Part shown: positions 27,443 through 36,209 of the stretch, in pieces
How the letters are laid out: every line of letters begins with the position of its first letter
Numbering within the stretch: position 1 is the stretch's first letter
Origin: Rhodococcus sp. HNM0569
GTDB taxonomy: Bacteria; Actinomycetota; Actinomycetes; Mycobacteriales; Mycobacteriaceae
Length of the DNA: 64,000 nucleotides
Direction of reading: 5' to 3'
NCBI RefSeq assembly: GCF_012726205.1
Contig: NZ_JAASAE010000006.1
Span: forward strand, 124,001-188,000
Notes under the pieces: generated by a model
Told to the model about the DNA's origin: nothing
Databases searched by the model: none
What the model saw: only the letters and a program-made list of their open reading frames with translations
Made by a program: the position numbers and the translations under genes

Positions 27443-28529
27443 CGCGGTGCGCGGCCTCCATCAGCATCCATCCGGACAGCTGAACCGACAGGTCGCGCTC
27501 GGGCTTGCGCCCCGCCTCCCATTGCATCGGCAGCTGCGCCTGCTCGGACCACTCGTGCCCGAAGAGCGGCAGGCCCTCCACCTCGAGCCGGTTGTTCCAC
27601 GCGTGCTCGGCGGACGTGGTGACGAGTGCGGCGGCCGTGCCCCGCGCGTACCGGTCGGCGGGTTCGTCGCCGCGGAGCTTGGTCGCCGCGAACGCGAGAT
27701 AGCGCGCGAGGATGCCCGCGAACAGGCCGCCGTCGCCGCCGCCGCGGCCTTGGATCACGCCGCGCACCGTCAGGTGCCGGTCGATCGCCTCGACCATCCG
27801 GTACACACGCAGTCGGTGCTCGCGCGAATCGAGCCGATTGGCGAGTTCGACCTCGAGCGCCAACGCGACACCCTGGCAGTACGTGTAGAAGACCTGTTCG
27901 ACGACAGGCGTGCCCGCCTCCGGTAGATGCACGCCGTCCCACAGCAGATAGGTGGCGTCGTCGCGCAGCTCGCGATCCATCCAATCGGCCATGTCCTCGG
28001 CACGCCGGACACGTCCCGTGCGCGCGAGGACGAGCGCGGCCGGCGCGTTGGCGGGCACGTTGAAGAAGTCGGACCCCCGGCGCCACGGGATGCCGCCGCC
28101 ACGCTCGGGTTGCCATGCGTCGACGAACTGCGCCTCGAGCACCCGCAGCGCCGCGTGCTTGTCGAACGCCCTGATCCGCCGCGCGCGTTCGAGCGCGAGC
28201 GCGAGCCAGGCCATGTCGTCGTAGTAGCGATTGGTCCAGCCGGTCAGATTCCGGAGGCGATGACCGGCCACGACGTGCTTCGCGCGCACCGCGCAGTCGG
28301 CGCGCCCGGACCGCTCGAAGGCGTCGAGCACACAGTCCAGCAGGTGCGCCTGCCACCAGTAGTTCCACACCAGGAAGGAGCCCTCACGCCCACCGGCAGG
28401 CCACGCGACGACACCGAGTTCGGTATGCGGGAGGGCCCACAGCATGCGGACGTGGCGTTCGCAGACTGCGGCTTCCGCGGCGTCGGCGCGCGCGGCCCAG
28501 TCAGCCTCCATGAACCGATCTTGGTGCAT
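27420..28529 (-). CDS. Glycoside hydrolase family 76-like protein, Rv0365c-like
   Basis: A 369-residue (alpha/alpha)6-barrel protein similar to the alpha-1,6-mannanase family GH76. NRYYDDMAWLALA contains the paired aspartates used for catalysis in GH76, and WNYWWQAHLLDC, GGGIPWRRGSDFFN and YTYCQGVALALEVEL are further family blocks. There is no signal peptide, unlike secreted mannanases, so it probably acts in the cytoplasm, for example on a mannoside or trehalose-like glycan intermediate. The ATG at 28529 is chosen; ATG 28511 is an alternative. It occupies the place of Rv0365c. Confidence 0.85.
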   Translation of the reverse strand: MHQDRFMEADWAARADAAEAAVCERHVRMLWALPHTELGVVAWPAGGREGSFLVWNYWWQAHLLDCVLDAFERSGRADCAVRAKHVVAGHRLRNLTGWTNRYYDDMAWLALALERARRIRAFDKHAALRVLEAQFVDAWQPERGGGIPWRRGSDFFNVPANAPAALVLARTGRVRRAEDMADWMDRELRDDATYLLWDGVHLPEAGTPVVEQVFYTYCQGVALALEVELANRLDSREHRLRVYRMVEAIDRHLTVRGVIQGRGGGDGGLFAGILARYLAFAATKLRGDEPADRYARGTAAALVTTSAEHAWNNRLEVEGLPLFGHEWSEQAQLPMQWEAGRKPERDLSVQLSGWMLMEAAHRVTTRGVP

Positions 28530-28584
28530 CGGACCATTCGGCACGGTCGGTTTCGGAACGTCGGGCGTCGTCAGCGCGGTTCCG

Positions 28585-29262
28585 TCACGGCCATGCCTGC
28601 GCAAGGTCGGCGTGCTGCCGGATCCACGTGTGCATCGCGATCCCCGCCGCGACGCCCGCATTGATGCTGCGCGTCGAACCGAACTGCGCGATCGAGACGG
28701 TCGTGAGCGCGGCGTCGCGCGCATCCTGCGTCACGCCCGGCCCCTCCTGCCCGAACAACAGCACGCACCGGCGCGGTAGACGCACGGTTTCGAGGGGAAC
28801 CGATCCGGGCGTGTTGTCGACCGCGACGACCTCGAGATCGTGGGCGCGCGCGAACTCCACGAGGCCGGGGACGTCCGGATGGTGCAGCACGTGCTGGTAC
28901 CGGTCGGTGACCATCGCACCGCGCCGGTTCCACCGGCGGCGGCCGACGATGTGCACCGCGGCCGCGGCGAACGCGTTGGCGGTGCGCACCACCGTGCCGA
29001 TGTTGGAGTCGTGCGCGAAGTTCTCGATCGCGACGTGCAGCGGGTGCCTGCGCGTGTCGATGTCGGCGACGATCGCGTCGCGCGTCCAGTACCGGTAGGC
29101 GTCGACCACATTGCGACGGTCGCCGTTCGCCAGCAGGTCCGGGTCGTAACGCGGGTCGTCCGGCGGGGCCGCGTCGTGCTCGTCGGCCCACGGTCCGACG
29201 CCGTGCGGATGTTCACCCCATTCGGTGGGGCCGGCGGAGTCGTCGGGATGCGGTGGGATCAC
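28585..29262 (-). CDS. TrmH/SpoU-family RNA 2'-O-methyltransferase, Rv0380c-like
   Basis: A 225-residue SPOUT methyltransferase. Motif 1 is ENFAHDSNIGTVVRTANAF, motif 2 CVLLFGQEGPGV and motif 3 TRSINAGVAAGIAMHTW, which together form the trefoil knot and bind S-adenosylmethionine. The acidic, Pro-rich N-terminal 60 residues are an extension outside the catalytic domain. RNA target unknown (tRNA or rRNA). The GTG start lies 4 nt after the stop of the lipoprotein gene. Corresponds to Rv0380c. Confidence 0.9.
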   Translation of the reverse strand: MIPPHPDDSAGPTEWGEHPHGVGPWADEHDAAPPDDPRYDPDLLANGDRRNVVDAYRYWTRDAIVADIDTRRHPLHVAIENFAHDSNIGTVVRTANAFAAAAVHIVGRRRWNRRGAMVTDRYQHVLHHPDVPGLVEFARAHDLEVVAVDNTPGSVPLETVRLPRRCVLLFGQEGPGVTQDARDAALTTVSIAQFGSTRSINAGVAAGIAMHTWIRQHADLAQAWP

Positions 29263-29266
29263 ATGC

Positions 29267-29863
29267 TCAGAAGGTGTCGTTCGAGTCGCTCGCGACCCGG
29301 AAGCCGTGGCCGGTCTCGTCGTTGCTGCACGTGACGTCGGTGGCGGAGGTCTTGCACGTGTAGCCGAGCTTGCTCAGCTCCGAACCGGCGGGCAGGACGG
29401 GATCGGGATCGTCGCCGCCCGACGTGTAGACCGCTCCGCCCGCACACATGAACGCACCCTCGCCTTCGTTCTCGACGCGGACGCCGTGGCCCCAGTCGAC
29501 CATGCAGTCCTCGGGGCGCGGCGGCACCGGGCTCGTGGCGCCTTGGCAACCGGCTTCGGTGCGCGACGGCAACTTGACGATGCCGCACGAGAACCCGCCG
29601 TCGGGCGTGGTGAAGAAGTACGACTCGTTGCGCTCGTATTCGACGTCGCGCAGCGTCGTGGTGGGTGCCGCGGAGGACGACTCGGTGGTGGTCGACGGCG
29701 CGGGCGTCGTGGTGGACGGCTCGGCCTGCGTCGTGGTGGCCCGCGCGGCAGCCACTTCGGTCGAGGCGGCCGGGGCGTCGGCCTGCGTGGAACCGCCGCA
29801 GCCCGCGAGAACGAGTGCCGCCCCCACTGCCGTTACCGCCAACGACATCCGCCGCATCGTCAT
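29267..29863 (-). CDS. Secreted lipoprotein with a six-cysteine C-terminal domain
   Basis: About 198 residues. A signal peptide ends in the lipobox LAGC, so the mature protein is lipid-anchored outside the membrane. A Thr/Ser/Ala/Pro-rich linker of about 50 residues follows. The folded domain has six cysteines and ends GHGFRVASDSNDTF, resembling the actinobacterial DUF6636-type exported domain. I start at ATG 29863, placed 8 nt after GGAGGG; GTG 29881 and two nearby ATGs are possible. It is upstream of and almost touching the TrmH gene. Function unknown. Confidence 0.8.
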   Translation of the reverse strand: MTMRRMSLAVTAVGAALVLAGCGGSTQADAPAASTEVAAARATTTQAEPSTTTPAPSTTTESSSAAPTTTLRDVEYERNESYFFTTPDGGFSCGIVKLPSRTEAGCQGATSPVPPRPEDCMVDWGHGVRVENEGEGAFMCAGGAVYTSGGDDPDPVLPAGSELSKLGYTCKTSATDVTCSNDETGHGFRVASDSNDTF

Positions 29864-29928
29864 CCGCATCGCCCTCCGCACCGCTGTTCCGACCGTTCCT
29901 GCGGGAGCACTCTAACCGGATGCCTGTG

Positions 29929-30645
29929 TCAGTCGCGCAGTGCCCGCGACCGGCCGAGCGCGAGCATGCCTTCCACCAACAGCAATTGCGCCGCCGAATA
30001 CGTCGCGAGCACTGCGCCTTCCGCGACCGCGCGGCGTCGCCTGCCGTTCAGCACCAGGCGGCGCACGACGATGAGCCCGTCCGACAGAGTGAACAGCAGA
30101 CCGCCCGCGCCGAGCCGGCTCCGTGGGTCGTCGCCCGGCACCGGCACGCCCGCGACGACGTTCGTGCCCGGCGTCAGCGCGGGATCGCCGGACAGCGCAC
30201 CGGTGGTGCCGAGCGTGAGGCCGTACGCCGACAACGGCGCCGCGACCGGACGCGAGCGCGCCCACAGCCCGGTGGCCGCGACGGCCCAGCCCGCGGCGCG
30301 CGGCACCACGGCGGCGGTGGTCGGCTTCGCACCGTGACGCACCAGCAACGCCGAGTAGCACGCCTGCATGACGGCGAACGCGGCCGCGCCGCGCACGATG
30401 CGCGCGTCGTCGTCGGGATCGATCATGAACACGTCGCCGACCGTTGCGGCGGCCAGTCCCGTCGCGAGCAGCGCGGTGTCGACCGGTTCGGTGCCGCGGC
30501 GCCGACGCCACACCATGACACCCAGGCTCGGTGCGATGAGCGGCTTCGCGACCCGCTGCAGGGTCTCTCGCCCGGTGACGCCCCCGACGACCGTCGTCGC
30601 CGCGGCCGCCGCGAACACCGCACGCTCGATCCACTTGCCCGCCAT
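29929..30645 (-). CDS. Lysoplasmalogenase-like (YhhN/TMEM86) membrane protein
   Basis: A 238-residue polytopic protein with about seven hydrophobic segments. VAKPLIAPSLGVMVW near the start, a central TVGDVFMIDPDDD and LLFTLSDGLIVV towards the end match the YhhN/TMEM86 family, whose eukaryotic members hydrolyse the vinyl-ether bond of lysoplasmalogens. Actinobacterial members have no proven substrate. ATG 30645 is preceded by AAGGGTGAGG. Confidence 0.82.
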   Translation of the reverse strand: MAGKWIERAVFAAAAATTVVGGVTGRETLQRVAKPLIAPSLGVMVWRRRRGTEPVDTALLATGLAAATVGDVFMIDPDDDARIVRGAAAFAVMQACYSALLVRHGAKPTTAAVVPRAAGWAVAATGLWARSRPVAAPLSAYGLTLGTTGALSGDPALTPGTNVVAGVPVPGDDPRSRLGAGGLLFTLSDGLIVVRRLVLNGRRRRAVAEGAVLATYSAAQLLLVEGMLALGRSRALRD

Positions 30646-30676
30646 GAGCCTCACCCTTCCGTGATCACCGATGCCG

Positions 30677-31192
30677 TCACGGTAGCCGCAGCAGCCTGCG
30701 CCACCACGCCCGGCGGGCACGCGGTGCGGGCGTCGCCGCTGCCGCGGCGATGCCGGTAGGCCGCTGCGCTGCCGCTTCGCGCTGCGCCGCGCGCCATCCC
30801 TCGACCAGCGCGTCGACGTCCACGAGCGAGACCGGGATCATCGGCCCGCTCGGAGCACGCAACCAGTCCACGATCTGCCGGTTGAGCGCCGACGCGGCCG
30901 CGCGCACGTCGCTCTCGTCACGGTAGCGACGCACCGTCTCGGGTAACCGCTCGGCCTGTCGCCGCAGTTGCAGGGGAAGGGGCAGCAGCGCGTCGTTCGG
31001 CAACTGCTCCCGTTCGAGGTACTTGCGCACCCAGCCGAGTTCGCCGCCGTCGTCGGGAGGTATCGGTTTGCCCGTGCCCGGCAGGTCGTCGAAGTCGCCG
31101 CGTTCCTCCGCGAGTCGGATCTGCTTGTCGACCCAACTCTCGAACGACTGGCCGTGGGGCTTGCGCCCCGGGCCGTCTGGTGTCTCGGTCAC
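30677..31192 (-). CDS. DUF1992 (DnaJ homologue C28-type) protein
   Basis: A 171-residue protein. The segment SFESWVDKQIRLAEERGDFDDLPGTGKPIP is diagnostic for DUF1992, shared with the conserved domain of DNAJC28; the remainder is helical and charged. Function unknown. GTG start at 31192 lies just after the SRPBCC gene, 13 nt away. The C-terminal 25 residues are Ala/Pro/Arg-rich. Confidence 0.85.
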   Translation of the reverse strand: MTETPDGPGRKPHGQSFESWVDKQIRLAEERGDFDDLPGTGKPIPPDDGGELGWVRKYLEREQLPNDALLPLPLQLRRQAERLPETVRRYRDESDVRAAASALNRQIVDWLRAPSGPMIPVSLVDVDALVEGWRAAQREAAAQRPTGIAAAAATPAPRARRAWWRRLLRLP

Positions 31193-31205
31193 CCTTCCGA
31201 TTGTG

Positions 31206-31850
31206 CTACTGCTGCTCGTCCTCGACGATCTCGTAGCTCGTCCGCGCGTTCTCGGCGGCGCGGCGCGCGTCGTGCTTGCGGGTCCCGGAATCCTCGGCGA
31301 CGGTGGCCCACTCGTCCGCACTGAGCGCGAGGAAGCGTCGCCCCTCGTCCGACTTCGCGAACGCGAGGTTGTCTTCGGGGCTCAGTGGTTCGCCCGTCGC
31401 AAGATGGGTCGCGAGGCTCATCAGCGTGAGGTCCCAGCCGATCCCGACGCCGCCCGGACCGAACTTCTCCCACACCTCCTGGGCGATCGGGATGTCGTGT
31501 TCGAGTGTGAGCGTGGACGACTCGGCGCGTTCGGACGCGAAACGCACGTCGACGGTGCTGCGGTCGAGCGAGTAGATCCACGTCGCGGTGTACTCGTGCA
31601 GCGGATCGCACGTGGTGATCTGCCCCGACGCATTGCCTTCGAGCTGGTACTCGCCGTACAGCTGCAGATCGCCCGAGATCGGCAGGAACCAACTCGAGAT
31701 GCCCCGCGCCGTGGCACACGCCTCCCACAGCCGCTCCACCGGCACACCGAACGTCTGGGCGACGGTGAACGAACGCGCCTTGCCGACCTCGAGGTCGACC
31801 TCGCCGGTCGACCGGTTCACCGCGGCGATCTGTGCATTGGAGTCGATCAT
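31206..31850 (-). CDS. SRPBCC/START-fold (AHSA1-like) protein
   Basis: A 214-residue protein with a helix-grip (Bet v1-like) fold: FTVAQTFGVPVERLWEACATARGISSWFLPI is the usual N-terminal strand and helix, and GIGWDLTLMSLATHLATGE the C-terminal helix of AHSA1-like proteins. Such proteins bind hydrophobic ligands. About 55 residues follow the domain and are charged. AGGAGA precedes ATG 31850. Probably in one unit with DUF1992. Confidence 0.82.
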   Translation of the reverse strand: MIDSNAQIAAVNRSTGEVDLEVGKARSFTVAQTFGVPVERLWEACATARGISSWFLPISGDLQLYGEYQLEGNASGQITTCDPLHEYTATWIYSLDRSTVDVRFASERAESSTLTLEHDIPIAQEVWEKFGPGGVGIGWDLTLMSLATHLATGEPLSPEDNLAFAKSDEGRRFLALSADEWATVAEDSGTRKHDARRAAENARTSYEIVEDEQQ

Positions 31851-31920
31851 GTGGCAGTTCTCCTCTCGCACCGATGCGGGCACAGGCACCCTTCGCCCAT
31901 CGTGCCCCGACGGCCGCTCG

Positions 31921-33315
31921 TCAGTGGTGGAATCCGGGGTGTTGCTCCGGTGCGGGCAGCGGCCGGTCGAGCGAGTCCAGGTAGGCGACCTCGGTCTCGA
32001 GGTCGTCGAGCAACGACGACGCGAGGTCCCGCCCGAGCCCGTTGCGCACCACGATCCGCTGCACCGTCAGATCGGCGAGGTCGTCGGGCATCGGATACGC
32101 GGGCACGAGCCAGCCCTTCGTCCGCAGCCGGTCCGACAGGTCGTACAGCGTCCAGTTGTCGGTGTGCCCGGGCCGCTGGCGCCACGCGAACACCGGAATG
32201 TCCGCAGCGTCGTTCCACAGTTCGAAGGCATCCATCGCGCCAACCCGGTCCGCGAGCATGCTCGCAACGTCGAGCGAGCTGCGTTGCACGCGTTGATATC
32301 CCGAAAATCCGAGCCGCAGGAACAGGTAGTACTGCAGCAACACCTGCGCGCCGGGGCGCGAAAAGTTCAACGCGAAGGTCGGCATCTCGCCACCCAGATA
32401 GCTGACCGAGAACACCAGGTCGTCGGGCAGTGCCTCGCGGTCACGCCACACCGCCCAACCGAGACCGGGATACACGAGCCCGTACTTGTGACCCGACGTG
32501 TTGATCGACACCACGCGGTCGACCCGGAAGTCCCACGCGAGATCGGGCCGGCAGAACGGCGCGATCATCGCGCCCGACGCGCCGTCCACATGGATCCGGA
32601 CGTCGAGGCCGCGGTCACGCTCGATCGCGTCGAGCGCCGAGGCGATCTGCTCCACCGGCTCGTACATCCCGGTGTAGGTGACACCCATGATCGCGACGAC
32701 ACCGATCGTGTTCTCGTCGACGTAGCGGTCCAGGTCGTGGCCGTCGAGCACCTTGTGGTCCTCCGAGATCGGCACATACCGGGGCTCGACGTCCCAGTAG
32801 TTGCAGAACTTCTCCCAGCACACCTGCACGGCACTCGACATCACGAGGTTCGGCCTGTCGACCGGTTCGCCTGCCGCGCGGCGCTTGTGTTGCCACGTGC
32901 GTTTGAGCGCGAGACCGCCGAGCATGCACGCCTCGGACGAGCCGACCGTCGACGTCCCGATCGCATGCGCCGGGTCGGGTGCGTGCCACAGGTCGGCGAG
33001 CATGCGCCAGCAGCGTTCCTCGATCGCGGCGGTCTGCGGATACTCGTCCTTGTCGATCATGTTCTTGTCGGCAGCTTCGCCGTAGAGGCGGTTCGCCTGA
33101 TCGTCCATCCACGTGCCGACGAAGGTGGCGAGGTTCAGCCGGGCGTTGCCGTCGAGCATCGCTTCGTCGTGCACGAGCTGAAAGGCGGTGTCCGGCAGCG
33201 ATTCCCCGTCCGGCAACCGGAACCGCGGCAGCTCGGTCGCCTCGCCGGGACGGGTGAAGACCGGATTGATGCCCACGGTGTCGTCCGGGTTCCGGGCTCG
33301 TCGCGCGGCGGACAT
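31921..33315 (-). CDS. gadB: Glutamate decarboxylase
   Basis: A 464-residue PLP enzyme that converts glutamate to GABA and CO2, consuming a proton. The PLP lysine is Lys277 in NTSGHKYG; HVDGASG (Asp244) contacts the pyridine nitrogen, and GTSTVGSSEACMLGG binds the phosphate. The N-terminal GINPVFTRPGEATELPRFRLPDG segment is that of bacterial GadB. No GABA antiporter gene is adjacent, so a role in the GABA shunt is as likely as acid resistance. GAGGAGG precedes ATG 33315. Confidence 0.93.
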   Translation of the reverse strand: MSAARRARNPDDTVGINPVFTRPGEATELPRFRLPDGESLPDTAFQLVHDEAMLDGNARLNLATFVGTWMDDQANRLYGEAADKNMIDKDEYPQTAAIEERCWRMLADLWHAPDPAHAIGTSTVGSSEACMLGGLALKRTWQHKRRAAGEPVDRPNLVMSSAVQVCWEKFCNYWDVEPRYVPISEDHKVLDGHDLDRYVDENTIGVVAIMGVTYTGMYEPVEQIASALDAIERDRGLDVRIHVDGASGAMIAPFCRPDLAWDFRVDRVVSINTSGHKYGLVYPGLGWAVWRDREALPDDLVFSVSYLGGEMPTFALNFSRPGAQVLLQYYLFLRLGFSGYQRVQRSSLDVASMLADRVGAMDAFELWNDAADIPVFAWRQRPGHTDNWTLYDLSDRLRTKGWLVPAYPMPDDLADLTVQRIVVRNGLGRDLASSLLDDLETEVAYLDSLDRPLPAPEQHPGFHH

Positions 33316-33617
33316 GGCGGCCTCCTCGGCGGTTGCGACGGCAATCGTGCCTGTTCGCACCGTACGACGCGGGCAACCGCGGGCGGGGCGTTTCGGCGTC
33401 GCTGCGCAGGGCGCACGGCGTGGGATCGTGTCCGGCCGGACGCACCCCTGCTTGTGCAGCAGCCGCACCTCCGTTATGTAGACGCACACCGACTCGCCGA
33501 GCGATTACGGGTGCGCGCGCACATTCGGGGTGCGGGTGTGCGAGTCACCATGGCCCGCGTACGACGGAGCCCCGCCGACCGTGTGGTCGACGGGGCTCCG
33601 CGATACGAGACCTGGTG
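33316..33617. other. 302-nt intergenic region
   Basis: It holds the promoter side of gadB and, at its right end, the terminator 33565-33600 of the next minus-strand gene. I see no open frame with a ribosome site and no RNA gene. Confidence 0.6.
33565..33600 (-). terminator. Hairpin terminator after the exported Gly-zipper protein
   Basis: CGGAGCCCCG (33565-33574) pairs exactly with CGGGGCTCCG (33591-33600), with a further CGAC/GTCG pairing inside. It lies 18 nt beyond the stop at 33618 on the minus strand. Confidence 0.8.
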
Positions 33618-34865
33618 TCAGGCGACTGCCGGGGCAGGCGCCGGAGCGGGCTGCAGGCCCTGGCCGATCGCGTCCGCCGCGGCGTGCGCGGGGTCGAGAA
33701 GGGCCTTCGCTGCCTCGTCGGCCGCGTCGATCTGGGCGAGCATGCCGTCGCCGTTCGGCTGCGCGGCGATCGCGTTGCGACCGTCCCACAGTGCCGACTG
33801 GAACGCATCGCTGGTGCCACGCGCGGCATTGACGACGCCCTGGCCACCCGGCATCGCCTCGACCTGCGAGACGACCTCGCGGGCCTTGTTCGTCAACGGG
33901 CCCTTGTCGAAGGACTCCTCGGGAGCGACCTCACCGACGTTCTGGCCGGCACCGTAGGCGCCACCGATCACGCCGCCGATGGTGCCGCCGATCGCGCCGC
34001 CGACAACGGCAGCCGGCACGCGGCCTGCTGCAGCACCGATTCCGGCACCGATTCCGATGCATCCGACCATCGCGTATGGCAAGCAAGCGACCTCACCGAC
34101 GACAGGTATCGACATCACACCTGCACCGGCCGCTGCTCCCACGCCAGCGCCCACCAAGGCGAAAGGAGCGCCGAGCACGACTGCACCGGTCGTGGCGCCG
34201 ATGACGACGCCCGCCGTCGTACCGGCAGCGACGCGCTGCGCGCGGTTCGTCGGCACGCCGAGCGAGTTGAAGAACGTCGCACCCTGGGCCTCGAGGACGG
34301 CGGACGTGTTGTTGACCTGGTTGCCCTGCTGCTCGGTCATCCAGGTGGGACGATCGGCCTTGACCATGCCGAGGCGGACCTTGCCCTCTTCGGCCTGGAT
34401 CGGCTTGACGAGACCGTTCTCGGTGAGCGAGGCATCCTGCTCGACGGCAGGCTGTTCCACGACGGGCTGCTCGGCCTGCTCGCCCGAGTAGTCGCCTTCG
34501 TCGTAGTAGTAGTACACCTCCTGCGCGGCCTGCGGCTGCGGCGCCGGAGCGGGCGTGACCGTCTCCACGAGAACCGAGTCGGGGTCCTGCTGTGTCTCGA
34601 CGTTGCGATAGGCGCCGGGATCGAAGCCGGGCACGTACTCCCAGTCCTGCGTCGTGGTGACGCCGGGCTGACTCGTGCTGGGCGAGGACGGCGACGTCAC
34701 GCCGGGCTGGCTCGTGCCGGGCGACGACGGCGACGTCACGCCGGGCTGGCTCGTGGTGGGTGCCGCGGACGCGTGGCCCGCGGTGGCCATCACGGCGACC
34801 GCCGACATGGGAACGATTGCCGCGAGGCCGATTACGGGACGGCGTGGCCTCCGATGTCTCGCCAT
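33618..34865 (-). CDS. Exported protein with Pro/Ser repeats and glycine-zipper segments
   Basis: A 415-residue unrecognised protein. A basic start and hydrophobic stretch ending near GHASAAP give a signal peptide. Next come two and a half copies of a 13-residue TSQPGVTSPSSP unit, a Glu/Gln/Tyr-rich stretch (VYYYYDEGDYSGEQAEQP), and a 220-residue region with two glycine-zipper-like hydrophobic blocks (GVVIGATTGAVVLGAPFALVGAGVG and AAVVGGAIGGTIGGVIGGAYG). The tail is Ala-rich. Such a design suggests insertion in or contact with the mycolate envelope. ATG 34865 follows AAAGGAGA. Large gaps on both sides and a strong terminator make it a single-gene unit. Confidence 0.75.
   Translation of the reverse strand: MARHRRPRRPVIGLAAIVPMSAVAVMATAGHASAAPTTSQPGVTSPSSPGTSQPGVTSPSSPSTSQPGVTTTQDWEYVPGFDPGAYRNVETQQDPDSVLVETVTPAPAPQPQAAQEVYYYYDEGDYSGEQAEQPVVEQPAVEQDASLTENGLVKPIQAEEGKVRLGMVKADRPTWMTEQQGNQVNNTSAVLEAQGATFFNSLGVPTNRAQRVAAGTTAGVVIGATTGAVVLGAPFALVGAGVGAAAGAGVMSIPVVGEVACLPYAMVGCIGIGAGIGAAAGRVPAAVVGGAIGGTIGGVIGGAYGAGQNVGEVAPEESFDKGPLTNKAREVVSQVEAMPGGQGVVNAARGTSDAFQSALWDGRNAIAAQPNGDGMLAQIDAADEAAKALLDPAHAAADAIGQGLQPAPAPAPAVA
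34660..34757. repeat. 39-bp coding tandem repeat, about 2.5 copies
   Basis: Units 34660-34698 and 34699-34737 are nearly identical and a third partial copy follows. They encode the 13-residue Pro/Ser/Thr unit of the exported protein and could vary in number between strains. Confidence 0.8.
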
Positions 34866-35576
34866 ATTCTTCTGGTCTCCTTTGTGCTTTCGAAGAGGGT
34901 GATGAATCGATTCGCTGTGCCGGAGCACACGCGGAAACTGCGCGTCCACGTCGTGGACGTCGAGACAGGGTTTCTACGTCACCGGACACTCCCGGCGTGT
35001 GCCGTCGACAGCGCGATGCAGCGCGCGCGATCGTGCGGCACGAATCCGCAACGCCGGGCGGTTCGAGGAACAGTGCGGCGCACTCCGGACCGGATATGCG
35101 CGACGGACGTCGACATGGAGATCCATGTGGTCGAGCACTGTTCACCACCCCCTTTGATTCGCCGAACCGAAGCTCGGCCCCCCGGAAAATCGCTTCTTCG
35201 TCACGACAGAGTATCGAGGCTCTGCCGTGACGTCGCTCCGAGCCCCTGGTCGGAGCGGGACGACTGTAACCCGACCGGCCGTTGTTGCGATAGTCGAGGC
35301 CGGTTCGGACAAGCCGGACGCGTCTGAATCCGAGCCATAGATGTGAGCAGCACCACTCGAAGTACGCTTCCCGGTGAACCCACAAGCCCCATCCGGGCGC
35401 ACCTGCCACACCTTTCCCGGAGTGCGGGATCACACGACGCGACGCCGCATCGGAGCACCGTGCGCGCGAGCAGGTTTGGAAGACGGCTCCGGAATGTGAG
35501 AAAGTGCCGTCGCCGACCCCGACGATTCGTCGAACAGCGTCGAGCGGGGGGTTTCACATTTCTCGAGGGGGAAGTA
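34866..35576. other. 711-nt intergenic region between divergent exported-protein genes
   Basis: No open frame here has both a plausible ribosome site and coding character. I see a CGTCCACG-T-CGTGGACG inverted repeat (34943-34959) in the leader of the minus-strand gene and the AATGTGAGAAAGT motif at 35493, plus the long 5' leader of the gene at 35577. A small RNA cannot be excluded. Confidence 0.5.
35493..35505 (+). promoter_or_regulatory. AATGTGAGAAAGT motif, first copy of a shared upstream element
   Basis: This 13-mer recurs with one change at 38590-38602 before another small exported-protein gene. In both places CGGGGGG follows 31-40 nt later and AGGGGGA plus ATGAATCT after that. It may be an activator site or promoter box. 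Confidence 0.5.
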
Positions 35577-36089
35577 ATGAATCTACGTAAGTCAGTGCTG
35601 CGCGTCCTCGGCGTCGCAGCCATCGCAGTGGGCACCGTCCTCGGCACCACCACCACCGCGTCGGCCGATCCCGCGCCCGCAGCCGGATGGTGGCCGTATG
35701 GCGGCACGTTCGGCGCCCTGGGGCAAAACGCATGGTGCAACGGGCTCGTCGACATTCACGTCGAGACCGACCCAACCAAGCCTGCCTGGGCAAAGGTAAC
35801 CGCCGTGTCACGCGGCATGAATGGCAACGGCCCGGAATGGGCAGCCAACCCCAAGTGCAAGCTCAACGTGACGGTTGCATGGAGCGATGCTATTGCGCCC
35901 TTCTATCACACAACCGCGATGCCGGCCGAGTTCGGACCTGAGCCTGGCGCTAGCGTCAGCACCGAAATCCATCCCAGCTCGGGCCTGGCAATGATCGGCG
36001 CCAGCACTTCCTATGCGGACCCGACAACCTTCCAGTTCCAGCCGCAGATCAGTTACGGCGGAGGCCAGGGATTCTTCATCATCCCCTGA
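35577..36089 (+). CDS. Small exported protein of unknown function
   Basis: 170 residues. A signal peptide (MNLRKSVLRVLGVAAIAVG) ends near TTTTASADP. The mature part is about 138 residues with two cysteines (WCNGL and PKCKLN), likely a disulfide, and a beta-rich, Gly/Ser/Thr composition ending GGGQGFFIIP. I do not recognise a family. GAGGGGG precedes ATG 35577. Its leader shares elements with the gene at 38804 and the two mature proteins have similar size and a two-cysteine layout, suggesting one family of small envelope or secreted proteins. Confidence 0.75.
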   Translation: MNLRKSVLRVLGVAAIAVGTVLGTTTTASADPAPAAGWWPYGGTFGALGQNAWCNGLVDIHVETDPTKPAWAKVTAVSRGMNGNGPEWAANPKCKLNVTVAWSDAIAPFYHTTAMPAEFGPEPGASVSTEIHPSSGLAMIGASTSYADPTTFQFQPQISYGGGQGFFIIP

Positions 36090-36104
36090 TGGCCCACAGC
36101 GCCA

Positions 36105-36141
36105 ACGAGCGGTGAAGCAGCCCAGCTGCTTCACCGCTCGT
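36105..36141 (+). terminator. 17-bp hairpin after the small exported protein
   Basis: Perfect 17-nt arms (36105-36121 and 36125-36141) around CCA, 16 nt after the stop at 36089. Confidence 0.85.
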
Positions 36142-36209
36142 GTCGTCTCACGGGTATGACAAGCTCACTGCAGCCCATCGCTTCGCCGCAACCGGGACGA
36201 GGAGAACAC

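Noticed and set aside
34660-34757. CRISPR-like repeats
   Set aside because: The 39-bp units are contiguous, without spacers, and encode an in-frame Pro/Ser repeat.
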